DNA from: Dama dama
Lineage: Eukaryota > Chordata > Mammalia > Artiodactyla > Cervidae
Length of the DNA stretch: 64,000 nucleotides
Direction of reading: 5' to 3'
NCBI RefSeq assembly: GCF_033118175.1
Contig: NC_083681.1
Location: 12,170,001-12,234,000 of the forward strand
Shown here: one piece after another, positions 47,279 through 58,659 of the stretch
Position numbering within the stretch: the first letter of the stretch is position 1
How the letters are laid out: every line of letters starts with the position of its first letter
Made by a program: the position numbers and the translations under genes
Notes under the pieces: generated by a model
The model's database searches: none
What the model saw: only the letters and a program-made list of their open reading frames with translations
What the model was told of the DNA's origin: nothing

Positions 47279-47638
47279 TTTTTTTAATTTTTTTATTAGT
47301 TGGAGGCTAATTACTTCACAACATTTCAGTGGGTTTTGTCATACATTGATATGAATCAGCCATGGATTTACACGTCTTCCCCATCCCAATCCCCGCTCCC
47401 ACCTCCCTCTCCACCCGATTCCTCTCGAAACATCCCACCCTCGCCTTCTCCCACAGAGTTCAAAAGTCTGTTCTGTATTTCTGTGTCTCTTTTTCTGTTT
47501 TGCATATAGGGTTATCGTTACCATCTTTCTAAATTCCATATATATGTGTTAGTATGCTGTAATGTTCTTTGTCTTTCTGGCTTACTTCACTCTGTATAAG
47601 GGGCTCCAGCTTCATCCATCTCATTAGGACTGGTTCAC
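47279..47638 (-). mobile_element. L1 3'-end fragment with internal deletion
   Basis: Antisense L1 3' UTR: a T-rich tail, agttggaggctaattacttc, the C-rich tract, then tctgtataaggggctccag and truncation at aggactggttc. A perfect 17-bp TSD lies at 47262-47278 and 47639-47655. Relative to the L1 at 20.6 kb, about 100 bases are missing at 47427 between gattcctct and cgaaacatccc. Confidence 0.93.
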
Positions 47639-47655
47639 ATTATTTCTGTAATTTT

Positions 47656-48239
47656 AATTATTCTGTAAGTTTAACAGAAGCTACTGAAATAAATCACTTG
47701 CTTACTGGAAGAGTTGGTATAAACATATTTTCATATATATTTTCAATGTTATGCACCCACTGTGCTTTTTTAAAGTATCATTTTTTCTACCATTTCATTA
47801 TATTAACATATTAACATTTCATGAACGTTATGAAATAACTGAAATTAAGTAACTCAAAGATTTTATAGTCCAGTTGCCACTGGTGATCAAATGAAACATC
47901 ACCATATATATAATTTGCTCTCCCAAACAATGGTGAACTCAAGTATAATAGGTCTTGATTCCTAATAGTTACATAGACGGCTTTTGACAGCTATATCAAA
48001 AATAGCTGCAGGACCCTTCTATTTCAAAAGAACACTCATTTCTCTAAGAAACTGTGAAAGGAAATAAGAGAAAGTCTGTATTTATAAAAATTTAAATGCC
48101 TGACATTTATATACACTATAAAGAGTCTAGATGTCCAGATGTGAAACAAACATAACTATGACATAGATCACTTGTCCCTCAACATCCAGATTGCCTATTT
48201 TTTTCATTTTGGATTTTAGAGAAAAACTAAGGAAATGAC
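47656..48239. other. Unique AT-rich DNA
   Basis: No repeat or gene recognised. Confidence 0.5.
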
Positions 48240-48245
48240 TGTATT

Positions 48246-48524
48246 TTGCTGTTGAGTCATTAAGTTCTGTCTGACTCAGTGTGACCCCATGGACTGCAGC
48301 AGGTTAGGCTCCTCTGTCCTCCACCATCTCCCAGAGTTTGTTCAAATTCATGTCCATTGAGTCAGTGATGCCATCCAACCAACTCATCCTCTGTCATCCC
48401 CTTCTCCTTCTGCCTCCAATCTTTCCCAGAATCAGGGTCTCTTCAAATGAATCAGCTCTTCCCATCAGGTGGCCAAAGTTTTGGAGCTTCAGCTTCAGCA
48501 TCAGTCATCCCAATGAATAATCAG
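48246..48524 (-). mobile_element. BovB 3' fragment, left half of a 5'-to-5' BovB dimer
   Basis: Antisense BovB 3' terminal sequence from ctgttgagtcattaagttc to agcatcagtcatcccaatg, about 280 bases. Its 5' break at about 48524 directly joins the 5' break of a sense BovB. Confidence 0.88.
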
Positions 48525-50120
48525 GCAAAATCATATTGACTATGTTCTTTGCAGGTGAAGATGGAGAAGTTCTATACAGTTAGCAAAAGCAAGACCTGGA
48601 GCTGACTGTGGCTCTGATCGTTAGCTCCTGATTGCAAAATTCAGACTTAAATCGAAGAAAGTAGGGAAAACCACTAGGACTAGTAAAAAGTATGTTTACT
48701 AATTGTAAAACATACTCTTCTTCAAAAAAACTGTGAAAGTAGAAATACTGCCTTTTCTTTATGAATACAGAACTGGAAAATGTCAGTTTTCCTTCCAATC
48801 CCAAAGAAAGACAATGCCAAACAATGTTCAAACTACAGCACAATAGCACTCATCTCACATGCTATCAAAGTAATACTCAAAATTCTCCAAGCCAGTCTTC
48901 AACAGGCTACGTGAACCATGAACTTCCAACTTCAAGTTGGATTTAGAACAGCCAGAGGAACCAGAGATCACATTGCCAACATCCGCAGGATCGTCAAAAA
49001 AGCAAGAGAGTTCCAGAAAAACATTTAATTCTGCTTAACTGACGATGCTAATTTCATTGACTGTGTGTATCCCAAGAAACTGTGGAAATTTCTTCAAGAG
49101 ATGGGAATACCAGACCACCTTACCTCCTTGCTGAGAAATGTGCATGCAGATCAAGAAGCAATAGTTAAAACTGTACATGGAAAAACGTACTGGTTCCAAC
49201 TTGGGAAAGGAGTAGGTCAAGGCTGTATATGGTGACCCTGTTTATTTAACTTATATACAAAGTACATCATGCAAAATGCCAGGCTGGATGAAGCACAAGC
49301 TGAAATCAAGACTGCCGGGAGAAATACCCATAACCTGTGGTACACAGATGACACCACACTTATGGCAGAAAGTAAAGAACTAAAGAGCCTCTTGATGAAA
49401 ACAAAAGGGCAGAGTGCAAGTCCGGCTTAAAACTCAACATTCAGAAAACCAAGATCATGACATCTGGTCTCATCACTTCATGGCAAATAGATGGGGAAAC
49501 AATGGAAACAGTGACAGACTTTATTTTTGGGGGCTGCATAAATCACTGCAGATGGTGACTGCAGCCATGAAACTAAAAGATGCTTGCTCCTTGGAAGAAA
49601 AGCTATGACCAAACTAGACAGCATATTAAAAAGCAGAGACATTACTTTGCTGACAAAAGGTCCGTTTACTCAAAGCTATGGGTTTTCCAGGGGTCACGTA
49701 TGGATGTGAGAGTTAGACTATAAAGAAAGCTGAGCACCAAAGAATTGATGCTTTTGAACTGTGGTGTTGGAGAACTCTCTTGAGAGTCTCTTGGACTGCA
49801 AAGAGATCCAACCAGTCAATCCTACAGGAAATCAATCCTGAAAATTCATTGGAAGGACTGATGCTGAAGCTGAAGCTCCAAAACTTTGGCCACCTGATGC
49901 GAAAAACTGACTCATTGGGAAAGACCTTGATGCTGGGAAAGACTGAAGGCAGGAGGAGAAGGGGATGACAGAGGATGAGGTTGTTGGATGGTATCATTGA
50001 CTCGATTGACATGAGTTTGAGTAAGTCCCTGGAGCTGGTAATGGACGGGGACTTCTGGTGTGCTGCAGTCCATGGGGCAGCAAAGAGTCAGACACATTGA
50101 GTGACTGAACTGAACTGAAC
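48525..50120 (+). mobile_element. BovB copy, right half of a 5'-to-5' BovB dimer
   Basis: Begins in the endonuclease region (catattgactatgttctttg, gaagatggagaagttctata, agaaagtagggaaaaccact) to about 48687, then a 79-base non-matching segment, then BovB from about 48767 to the 3' end (gagtgactgaactgaactga). About 700 bases of BovB between these parts are absent. Confidence 0.87.
48761..50012 (+). pseudogene. BovB reverse transcriptase remnant
   Basis: Only short open pieces remain (48761-48946, 49414-49608, 49780-49968). At 49341-49352 the active-site motif is YTDD instead of YADD: both aspartates are kept but Ala is replaced by Thr. Numerous stops and shifts elsewhere. Confidence 0.8.
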
Positions 50121-50130
50121 TTCATGTATT

Positions 50131-50530
50131 CAGTGTTTCTAGCCAGCTGACAATTACTATTCACCTCAACAAAATCTATGTAGATTTACATAACTGAAAT
50201 TCACAGCTGTTGATTCATGGCATTATTGGGCTTTAGGAACAACAGTTCTGAAATAGACCAGCAATTAACAACACTGGAGAAATTAACAACTACCAATAGA
50301 TAAAACACAGGAAAAAAAAAAAGGATCATATTTTTATTTTGTAAAAATACCAACTCTTTGAATGCATATTTATTATGCAGACGTTAGGTTTGAAAATCAA
50401 CACTTTATTATTCATGGATTAAACAAAGGATACAATTGTTTATTAGACTTGTTAATTTTCTTGAATAACTTTTTTATAGTTTTTAATTTCATATGGCAAA
50501 AGACTAGTTATTTTAAATTCATATATATCA
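50131..50530. other. Unique AT-rich DNA
   Basis: Only an A-rich tract near 50311-50322 stands out. Confidence 0.5.
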
Positions 50531-50536
50531 TTATCT

Positions 50537-50767
50537 AGGCTTCCCTGGTAACTCTGAGGTAAAGAATCCACCTGAAATTCAGGAGATGGCAGGAGATGTG
50601 GGCTTGATTCCTGGGTTGGTAAGAACCCCTGGAAGAGGTAATGGCAATTCACTCCAGTATCCTTGCATGGAGAACCCAATGGACAAACCAGCCTGGTGGG
50701 CTGTAGTCTGTGGGGTTGGATAGAGTCAGAGATGACTGAAGCAACTGAGCAGGCTAGCACGCATACC
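50537..50767 (+). mobile_element. Bov-tA-type SINE
   Basis: Sense: aggcttccctggtaactctg, gattcctgggttggtaagaa, gcaattcactccagtatcc, agtcagagatgactgaag. A short internal duplication (caggagatgg / caggagatgt) sits near 50580-50600. Confidence 0.87.
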
Positions 50768-50857
50768 TCTCCCTTCATTTACATGTCTCAAGGATATTCA
50801 CGTGATTAATTTGTTGGCAACATCAAAGAAATATCATTTTTTTGTTTTGCTTTGTTT

Positions 50858-51053
50858 GTTGATTCACTAAGTCATATCTGACTTCTTTGAGACCCCATGG
50901 ACGGTAGCTCATCACGTTTCTCTGATTTCCCAGGCAAGAATACTGGAGTGGGTTACCATTTCCTTCTCTAGGCTTTCTTCCCATTTCAGGGATCGAACCT
51001 GCATCTCCTGCCTTAGCAGGAAGATTCTTTACAACTAAGCAACCAGGGCAGGC
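50858..51053 (-). mobile_element. Bov-tA-type SINE
   Basis: Antisense: ttgattcactaagtcatatc, ggcaagaatactggagtgg, tcagggatcgaacctgc, aaccagggcaggct head. Confidence 0.87.
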
Positions 51054-51397
51054 TGAAATATAATCACTGTAAAATCTTTGAATAGAATTTAAGAGTATAA
51101 ACTTTCTTTAACTGATGCATGGTAAAACATTCATTCCAAATGTTCACAGTAACTTTTTTGATTTACTCATTTAAATTCACCCACAATATTATCATATATA
51201 CTGAGTTTTTCTTCATCAACTGTTTCATTTTTATGGACACATTTTTCTTTTAAGTAATTCTCCCTAAATCGTTCCCCCTAAATCACTTCTGCTATTAATT
51301 AATATTCACTGTATTACTCATCTAACAAATGTTTAACGTTCAGTTCTCCTCAAGTGATGATTGAATTACTCTAATAAATTTTGCTAAGGACAAAGGA
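51054..51397. other. Unique AT-rich DNA
   Basis: No feature recognised. Confidence 0.5.
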
Positions 51398-51495
51398 CAA
51401 CACTGGGAGATGGTGAGGGAAAGGGAAGCCTGGCACGCTGAAGTCCATGGGATTGTAAAGTATCAGACACGACTTGGTGACTGAACAACAGCAAT
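51398..51495 (+). mobile_element. BovB 3'-end fragment
   Basis: gggagatggtgagggaaagg, gcctggcacgctgaagtcc, gtatcagacacgacttggtg. About 100 bases of the BovB 3' terminus. Confidence 0.8.
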
Positions 51496-51780
51496 GACAA
51501 AACGACAATATAAATTATAAAAATAATTTGTTGATAAAATTTTGTCCTCACTCCCTTTGTTCATCTTTTTCTTTCTCTATTGGTTCAATATATTTATCTT
51601 TTGCACAGTTTTAACACTGCTGCAAAATTTCATTAAGAAAACATCAGCTTACTCAAAATAGTTCAGGAACATCTTGGAGATATTATAGGTAACATTCTAG
51701 ATCACTGCAGTAAAGCAAATATGTCAATAAAATGAGACACATTTTTGTTTGTTTGTTTCTCAGCACAAATTATGTTTACA

Positions 51781-51956
51781 GATGGTAAAGTGTCTTCCTG
51801 CAGTGCAGGAGACCTGGGTTGGGAAGATTCCCTGAAGAAAGAAATGGCAACCCACTCCAGTACTCTTGCCTGGAAAATTCCATGGAGGGGGGGATCCTGG
51901 GCTATAGTCCAGGGGGTTGCAAAGAGTCGGACACGACTGAGTGACATCACTTTCAT
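51781..51956 (+). mobile_element. Bov-tA-type SINE in Tigger
   Basis: gatggtaaagtgtcttcctg head remnant, then ggcaacccactccagtactc, agagtcggacacgactgagt and a catcactttcatac tail. The 5' head is shortened. It splits the 3' terminal region of the transposon. Confidence 0.87.
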
Positions 51957-52564
51957 ACTCTATCTGTGCATTCATCTATGTTTAAAAATACAAAGTATAT
52001 ACATTAATTAAAATATTTTATTGCTTAAAAATGCTAATTGTCACCTGAGCCTTCAGCAAGTCATCATCTTTTGGCTGGCAGACAGCACTGCCTCAGTGTT
52101 GATGGCTGCTTACTGATCAGAATGGTGTGTGCTGAAAGCTGGGGTGGTTGTGGCAATTTCTTGAAATCAGACAACAGCAAAGTTTGGCAACATCAGCTGA
52201 CTTTTCCTTTCATGAACAGTTTCTCTGTAGCATGCAGTACTGCTTCACAGCATTTTACTTATAGACTAACCTCTTTCATAATTGGAGTTAAAGCTGTTAA
52301 ACACTGTTGCTGTTTCCTCAACTAAATACTTCAACCATGTTCATGGCCTCCTCACCAGGAGTAGATTACATCTCAAGAAACAACATTCTTTGTTCATCCA
52401 TAAAAAGTAACTCCTCATGCATTCAGTTTTGTCATAGATTGCAGTGATTCAGTCACATATTCAGGCTCCATTTCTAATTCTAATTCCTACACTGAAAGTC
52501 TTGAACCTCTCCAAGTCAACTTCTTCCAAACTCCTGTTAGTGTTGATATTAACCTCCGGTCTAA

Positions 52565-52886
52565 GGCTTCCCTGATAGTGCAGTTAGTAAAGAATCCACC
52601 TGCAATGCAGCAGACCCTGGTTCAATTGCTGGGTAAGGAAGATCCTCTGGAGAAGGCCTAAGGTACCCACTCCAGTATTCTTGGGCTTTCCTGGTGGCTC
52701 AGCTGGTAAAGAATCTGCCTGTGATGCAGGAGACCTGGGTTTAATCCCTGGGATGGAAAGATCCCCTGGAGAAGGGAAAGGCTACCCACCCCAGTATTCT
52801 GCCCCGGAGAATTCAATGGACTATACTGTATAGTCCATGGGGTCCCAAAGAGTTGGACGTGACTGAGTGACTTTCACTTTTACTTT
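52565..52886 (+). mobile_element. tRNA-headed dimeric SINE in Tigger
   Basis: Two heads: ggcttccctgatagtgcag at 52565 and gggctttcctggtggctcag near 52683. The end has gtgactttcacttttacttt. It interrupts the transposase region. Confidence 0.88.
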
Positions 52887-53740
52887 GAATTACTGATGTT
52901 ATTAATGAAACTGAAAATGCTGAACTTGTTCCAGAAACTTTTCAATATACTTTGCCCAGATCCACCAGAGGAATCATTATGGCAGCTTTAACCTTATGAA
53001 ATGTATATCTGAAAATAACACATGAAAGTCAAAATCATTCCTTGATCCATGGGCAATCAATGGATTTTTTATTTATTTATTTATTGGATTTTTATTAGCA
53101 GGCATTAAGAAAAAAAAAAACATGAATCTTGTTGTACATCTCCATCAGACCTATTGGGTAACCAGATACATTGCCATTGAACAGTAGTATTTTGAAAGGA
53201 TTTTTTTCCCCCCCTGAGTAATAAGACTCAACAATCAGCAAAAATGTTTCGGTAAATCTTGTTGTCAACAGATGTGCTTCATTCAGTCTTTTATTATTCC
53301 ATTTAAAGAGCAGAAGAAGAGTAGGTTTACCATAATTATAAAGTGCCCTAGGATTTTTGGAAAGGTAAATGATCACTGACTTCAACTAAAAGTCACCTAG
53401 TGTTATTGATCCCTAACATAGACTCATGCTGTCCTTTGAAGCTTTGAAGTCATTTATTAACTTCTCCTCTCTAGCTATGAAAATCCCAGATGGTATTTTC
53501 TTCAAATAGAAGGTATTTTACCTACATTGAAAAATCACTTGTTTAATGGAAACACTTTCATTAATTACCTTAGCTATAATTGAATAACTTCCTGTAGCTT
53601 CTACATTAGCACTTGCTCCTTCATCTGGCACTTTTATGTTATGAAGAAGGCATTTATCCTTAAACTTCATGAGCCAACCTCTGCTAGTTTCAAACTTTTC
53701 TTCTTCAGTTTCCTTACCTCTCTCTCAATTCTCTTCAGAA

Positions 53741-53866
53741 TTGGAGAAGGGAATGGCTATTCCCTCCAGTTTTCTTGCCTGGAGAATTCCATGAACAGAG
53801 GAGCCTGAATGGTTATGTCCCATGGGTCACAAAGAGTTGTACATGACTGAGTGACTAACACTTTCA
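53741..53866 (+). mobile_element. Bov-A monomer in Tigger
   Basis: A single monomer without tRNA head: ttggagaagggaatggctat, tcttgcctggagaattcc, agagttgtacatgactgagt, aacactttcatt. Confidence 0.8.
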
Positions 53867-54697
53867 TTAAAGGAATGTTATGGCTAATTTGACTTTATAT
53901 CCAGACCACTAAAACTTTGTTCATATCAGCCATATGGTTGTTTTGATTTCTTATCATCCACGTGTTCAATGAAGTTAACACTTTTAATTTCTTTGAAGAA
54001 CTTTTTCTGTTGTGTTCACCACCTGACTAATTGATTGGTGTAAGAGGTCTAGCATTTGGCCTATCTCTGCTTTCTATATGTGCTCCTCACTTAGCTTACT
54101 CATTTCTAGCTTTGATTTAAAGTGAAAGACATGTGACTCTTCAGACTCTTCACTTGATCACTTATCAGGCATTACAGGGTTAACTATTGGTCTAATTTCA
54201 ATACTGCTGGGTCTCAGGGATTAGGGAGGCTTGAGCAGAGGGAGAGAATGGAGGAGGGGTACTCAGCGTAGCAGTCAGAACACAAAAAATGTTTAGCCTA
54301 TGAGTTCACCATCTTTTATGAGCAGGTTTGTGGTGCCCCTAAAAGAACTACAATAGTAATATCAAAGATCACTAGACACAGATCACCATAACAAACAGAA
54401 TAACAATTTTAAAGTTTAAGATACTGTGAGAATTATCCAGATTCAACATAGAATCAGGAACTGAACAAATGCTGCTAATGGTGCCAACAGACTTATTTGA
54501 AGCAGGACTGCCATAGACCTTCATTCTGCAAAAACACATTATCTGAGAAGAGCAATAAAGTGAAGTGCAATACAGCAAGGTGTGTCTGTACATTCCACAG
54601 AATAAATTGATTTCCTGGACAAACTGAATGCTCTGTATTTCTTTAACAAAAACATTAGGGCCTCTGCATTCTTTTTATATAATTATTCTCTATGCTT

Positions 54698-54926
54698 GCA
54701 CCGTGCAGCAGGCTAAGTTGCTTCAGTCATGTCTGACTCTTTGCAACCCTACAGGCCATCGCCTGCCAGGCTCCTCTGCTCATGAGATTTTCCAGGCAAG
54801 AACACTGGGGTGGGTTGCAGTGCCCTCCTCTAGGAGATCTTTCTGACCCAGGGATTGAACCCACATCTCTTAAGTCTCCTGCACTGGCAGGAGGGTTCTT
54901 TACCACTAGCACCACCTGGGAAGCTC
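54698..54926 (-). mobile_element. Bov-tA-type SINE
   Basis: Antisense: gctaagttgcttcagtcatg, ttttccaggcaagaacac, gacccagggattgaaccc, the extra actggcaggagggttc block, then accacctgggaagctc. A 13-bp TSD with one mismatch, attctctatgctt and attttctatgctt, lies at 54685-54697 and 54927-54939. Confidence 0.92.
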
Positions 54927-55019
54927 ATTTTCTATGCTTAACTTTTATTAACTACATTTCAAAACTTGTTAATATCAGGACAACATAAGAAATATTTATC
55001 ATGTTAACAATATTCATTG

Positions 55020-55118
55020 AGGACTCTGGGAGTTGGTGATGGACAGGGAGGTCTGGAGGGCTACGGTTCATGGGGTCGAAAAGAGTCAGACACGACTGAG
55101 CGACGGAACTGAACTGAA
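55020..55118 (+). mobile_element. BovB 3'-end fragment
   Basis: gactctgggagttggtgatg, tcatggggtcgaaaagagtc, gagcgacggaactgaactga. Low divergence suggests a recent copy. Confidence 0.85.
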
Positions 55119-56510
55119 TATAAAGCATGAACTATAATAAAAATATACAGCATAATATGATGCTTTAAACTGGACCTTAAACATAAAAAATAGGTGATAC
55201 TGAGATTTGATTTTATTTTTTATGAAGCTAAGATTACTAAAATAGGAATAGAAAAAAAGTATCTGTTCAAGATATCAACAATTTGACTTGGGTGATAAGG
55301 AATCTGGAGCAAATATAGTTAATATTATTACTTCTCCTCTTGCCTTTAAAAATAGAAGAAGATAAAGTTAGCACAAAATAAAATTACTGCCAATTATTAT
55401 TTTATTTTGTAGTTTCATTTTAAATAAAGATGTATTTTACCACTGTAAAATCCTCCTCACTATTTATTTTTCCATATTAAGTATAAAATGTGCAAAAAAC
55501 TTTAAGTAGTACTTCATAAAAGAAAAAATATGAATAGCCAATGAAAGCACAACCAAGCTGGTTAGTAATCACTGATGTAAACTTTAAAATGCAATTCACA
55601 CTCTCCAAATAAGAAAACAAGTTTAGAAAGTTTAGAATCAAGTGCTTATAAAATGATATAGGTCTATAGGGACTTTTACACAATGTTGATGGGAGTATAA
55701 ATTCCTACCACCGATTTACATGAGGTTGTAGAATCTCCTTCCTACCAACTCCTCCTCTGCGAGCCAGTTTGAGTTGAGAATTTGGTCATTTACAAAAGAA
55801 AAACTAGAAAAACTCCTGACTGATGAAAGAAGGAATGTAAAGAATAAGTTCAGGAAGAAATTGCAGAAAAGTAGCTTTTTAAAAAATAACTTTTAGAATG
55901 TGATTATTTTTTAATAACCTGTTAGAGATACTCATTATAAATTTAGGAGTAAAACTCAAAAATATCTAGCCTGAATAGATGAGTTATAGGGAAGTCTGAA
56001 AAGATTATAAAATAACAAGAAAGACATATATGAAAAGATGAGAGATTCATGAATGGTCCCCTGGAAATAAGTATTATTAAATTGTCAGTGGAAGAATAGG
56101 TCAAAGAGAACAAGAGCAAGGAGTGAAGAAAGAAAATGCAGTATCAGGTGACAGACGGGTCTCAGAAACTAAGGAAGAATCTTTAAGAATGATGAGTCCT
56201 GAGTCCCCAGTGAAGATGCTGAGAAATGTAAACTGATTTTTAATAAGGAATTCTGCATTAACTTAATATAGGAAATTATTATCTACCTATTTTCAGCTAG
56301 GTTCATATTAAGCCTTTATCTATCATATTTATTCCTACTGTTTTCTGTAAAAGAGCTTATTTATATAATGATGGATGTGTAGGCAAGTTTTCCAACCACC
56401 ATTTCTACATTTTATGAAAGAAAATATTATCACCATATTTTGAAAAAAAACTCAACTTTTAACATTCACACTGTTCTTCACATTGGATTATTAGCCAAAA
56501 TAACGATTTA
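55119..56510. other. Unique AT-rich DNA
   Basis: No repeat family or gene recognised. Confidence 0.5.
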
Positions 56511-56513
56511 TTG

Positions 56514-56838
56514 TTATTCTGTCACTAAGTTGTGCCCAGCTCTTTGCAACCTCACGGATTGCAGCATGCCAGGCTTCCCTATCCTTCACTATCTCCCAGA
56601 GTTTGCTCAAATTCATGCCCATTGACTCGGTGATGCCATCCAACCATCCCATCCTCTGTCACCCCTTTCTTCTCTTGCCTTCAATCTTTTCCAGCATCAG
56701 AGTATTTTTTCCAATGAGTTGGGTCTTTTCCAATAAGTCAGCCCTTCACATCAGGTGGCCAAACTACTGGAGCTTCAACTAGAGCATCAGTCCTTCCAAT
56801 GAATAGTCAGGGTTGATTTCCTTTAGGATTGACAGTAT
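56514..56838 (-). mobile_element. BovB 3'-end fragment
   Basis: Antisense BovB 3' end: tattctgtcactaagttgtg to ttgatttcctttaggattgac. A small internal duplication of tttccaat-agt near 56707-56745 is present. Confidence 0.87.
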
Positions 56839-58264
56839 TTATGCTTTCACATAAAATAAAGAACTTATTACTCTTACCTGACTATTGGGTTAGCTGTAAC
56901 CTAATAATTAGCAATTTACAAACAGTAATGTAGGCCGTAAAATCAAGTTTTTATATATAGAAATATATTTATTCTACATATGACCACCTACATTTATTGC
57001 TTAAATTACTTGTTAAATTGAATATTAGTGCTGTATTTTTAAAATACTGATATAGAAGATAGTCTACCTTAATCACTGATTAGTTAGTTGATGTTGCCTT
57101 TTTTTTTTTTTTTGTAGTTATTTAAAATAGTTCTGCTTGGTTTACTTTGTTTCCCTCAAACATGTACTCTCCACATAAAAGTATACCTGGAAGCATTGTC
57201 ATCTCCTACCCTGACAGGGTAACATCATACTCTTCTTCTATATTAAATCATTTTTATTTTTGACACATATCATGCAGATGAAAGAAAACTGAGACAATAA
57301 TAAAATAAACCATGTCTTTCATATTCCTACATGACATTCATTATTTTATAGTATGGAGATCTTTAAAGGACAATACATGTTTGGATAGTAATATATTTTT
57401 CTTTTCTGGAGAGACAGATCTCACTTCTAGGTTACTGTGACATCAGCAAAATTATTACCATTTCTAATCTGAGTGAAATTTTAACTTTAGAAAGTAGCTA
57501 TATACAGTTATTTCTCCCCCCCAAAAAAACTTTTTACCCCAGGGAGATCTATAGTAATCAAAATTATACCAGATTTATCAATTTCAGTAGCTTCTTTGCT
57601 GTTTTCTTCAAACAATACTGTTCATATTAGAATCTCAGGCATTTAAGAGATGAACTTTACAAAAAGTAGCAAATATGTTGCAATTCCTTAGTTTTTTAAT
57701 ACAACTATATCTAGTTTCTTTGGAATAGACATTATTGATGAACTTAAATCAAGCAATTTTTCCAGCACTATTTTAAATTTATTAAGGAATTAAGAATTTA
57801 TCACTTTAAGGTATTTTTAAGGTTTAATATACTTTATGTATTTCCTGGTATTGCATTGGGTATTGGACACTAATCAACATTCAATGAATTTATAATAGAA
57901 ATAATGACTACACAATTTCAATGTTAAGAAAGACCTTGTCTAAAGCAAAGTTGCCATGCAGGCAGTGCAGATGTAAGTTAATTGATTATTGGAACAGAGG
58001 AGACATCACTACTTAGCGCTTCATTCATTTATGTCAAGATGTCTATACAATTAGGTTATGACAAAAATGTAAAACAGTTCTTGGGATGTCTTCATTGAGA
58101 GCCAACTAGCAATCTCAGTAGGATCCATCCCCAAACCCTCCAACAGTAGAGAGTAGAGATTAATGTTTCAACCTGTCATATGACAAACTCAGAAATAACC
58201 TTTTTCAGGATTCAATGTTTATTATCATCTGTTTAAATGTAGTGACTGGATAAACAATGGTCTG
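56839..58264. other. Unique AT-rich DNA
   Basis: Only low-complexity tracts (poly-T about 57099-57113, C/A-rich tract about 57517-57530) are seen. Confidence 0.5.
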
Positions 58265-58338
58265 TATTTGTGATTTTCTATTTTTCTTTAGATTGTTCAT
58301 ACTGAACATGTTTGCAATGTTTCTTTACTAACATGAGA
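58265..58338. repeat. Left 74-bp direct repeat flanking a SINE
   Basis: Aligns without gaps to 58534-58607; 68 of 74 positions agree. Contains gattgttcatactgaacatg. Confidence 0.92.
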
Positions 58339-58533
58339 GGGCAGAGGGCTTCCCTGATAGCTCAGCTGGTAAAGAATCTGCCTGCAATGTAGGAGACCCT
58401 GGTTCTCTGGGTTGGGAAAATCCATTGGAGAAGGGACAGACTACCCACTCCAGTATTCTGGCCCAGAGAATGCCATGGACTGTATAGTCCATGGGGTGGC
58501 AAAGAGTCAGACACAACTGGGCAATTTTTTTTT
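58339..58533 (+). mobile_element. Bov-tA-type SINE between long direct repeats
   Basis: Head at 58349 (gggcttccctgatagctcag), bodies gaaaatccattggagaagg and ccactccagtattctggccc, end agtcagacacaactgggc, then a T-rich tract. Ten bases (gggcagag-type) precede the head. Confidence 0.88.
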
Positions 58534-58607
58534 TATTTGTGATTTTCTATTGTTGTTTAGATTGTTCACAATGAACATGTTTGCAATGTTCCTTTACAAA
58601 CATGAGA
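58534..58607. repeat. Right 74-bp direct repeat flanking a SINE
   Basis: Partner of 58265-58338, with six substitutions and no indel. Confidence 0.92.
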
Positions 58608-58659
58608 AGTAATTTTAGCTTTATAAAAATCTGAACAGAGAAAAAATATACCACGGTAG

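Larger units (their letters stand above)
52020..54180 (-). pseudogene. Tigger transposase remnant
   Basis: Transposase of the pogo/Tigger group (a DDE-type cut-and-paste enzyme related to CENP-B-like host proteins), coded on minus. The best piece is 96 codons at 53095-53385, with NPRALYNYGKPTLLLLFKWN and a decayed catalytic region reading LLFNGNVSGYP where the family has a conserved Asp-Asn, so a catalytic Asp is gone. The rest is broken by stops, indels and SINEs. Confidence 0.75.
51664..54588 (-). mobile_element. Tigger1-like DNA transposon, autonomous type, decayed
   Basis: Left end caggaacatcttggagatat and right end gcaataaagtgaagtgcaat...aaggtgtgtctg match Tigger1 inverted terminal repeats, with TA at 54589-54590. 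The internal sequence follows the Tigger1 order in antisense. Three ruminant SINEs (51781-51956, 52565-52886, 53741-53866) inserted later. The host span without them is about 2.3 kb. Confidence 0.85.

Noticed and set aside
50537..51053. Closely spaced inverted Bov-tA pair as a double-stranded RNA hairpin
   Set aside because: The pairing is plausible, but the copies are diverged and there is no sign that the region is transcribed.
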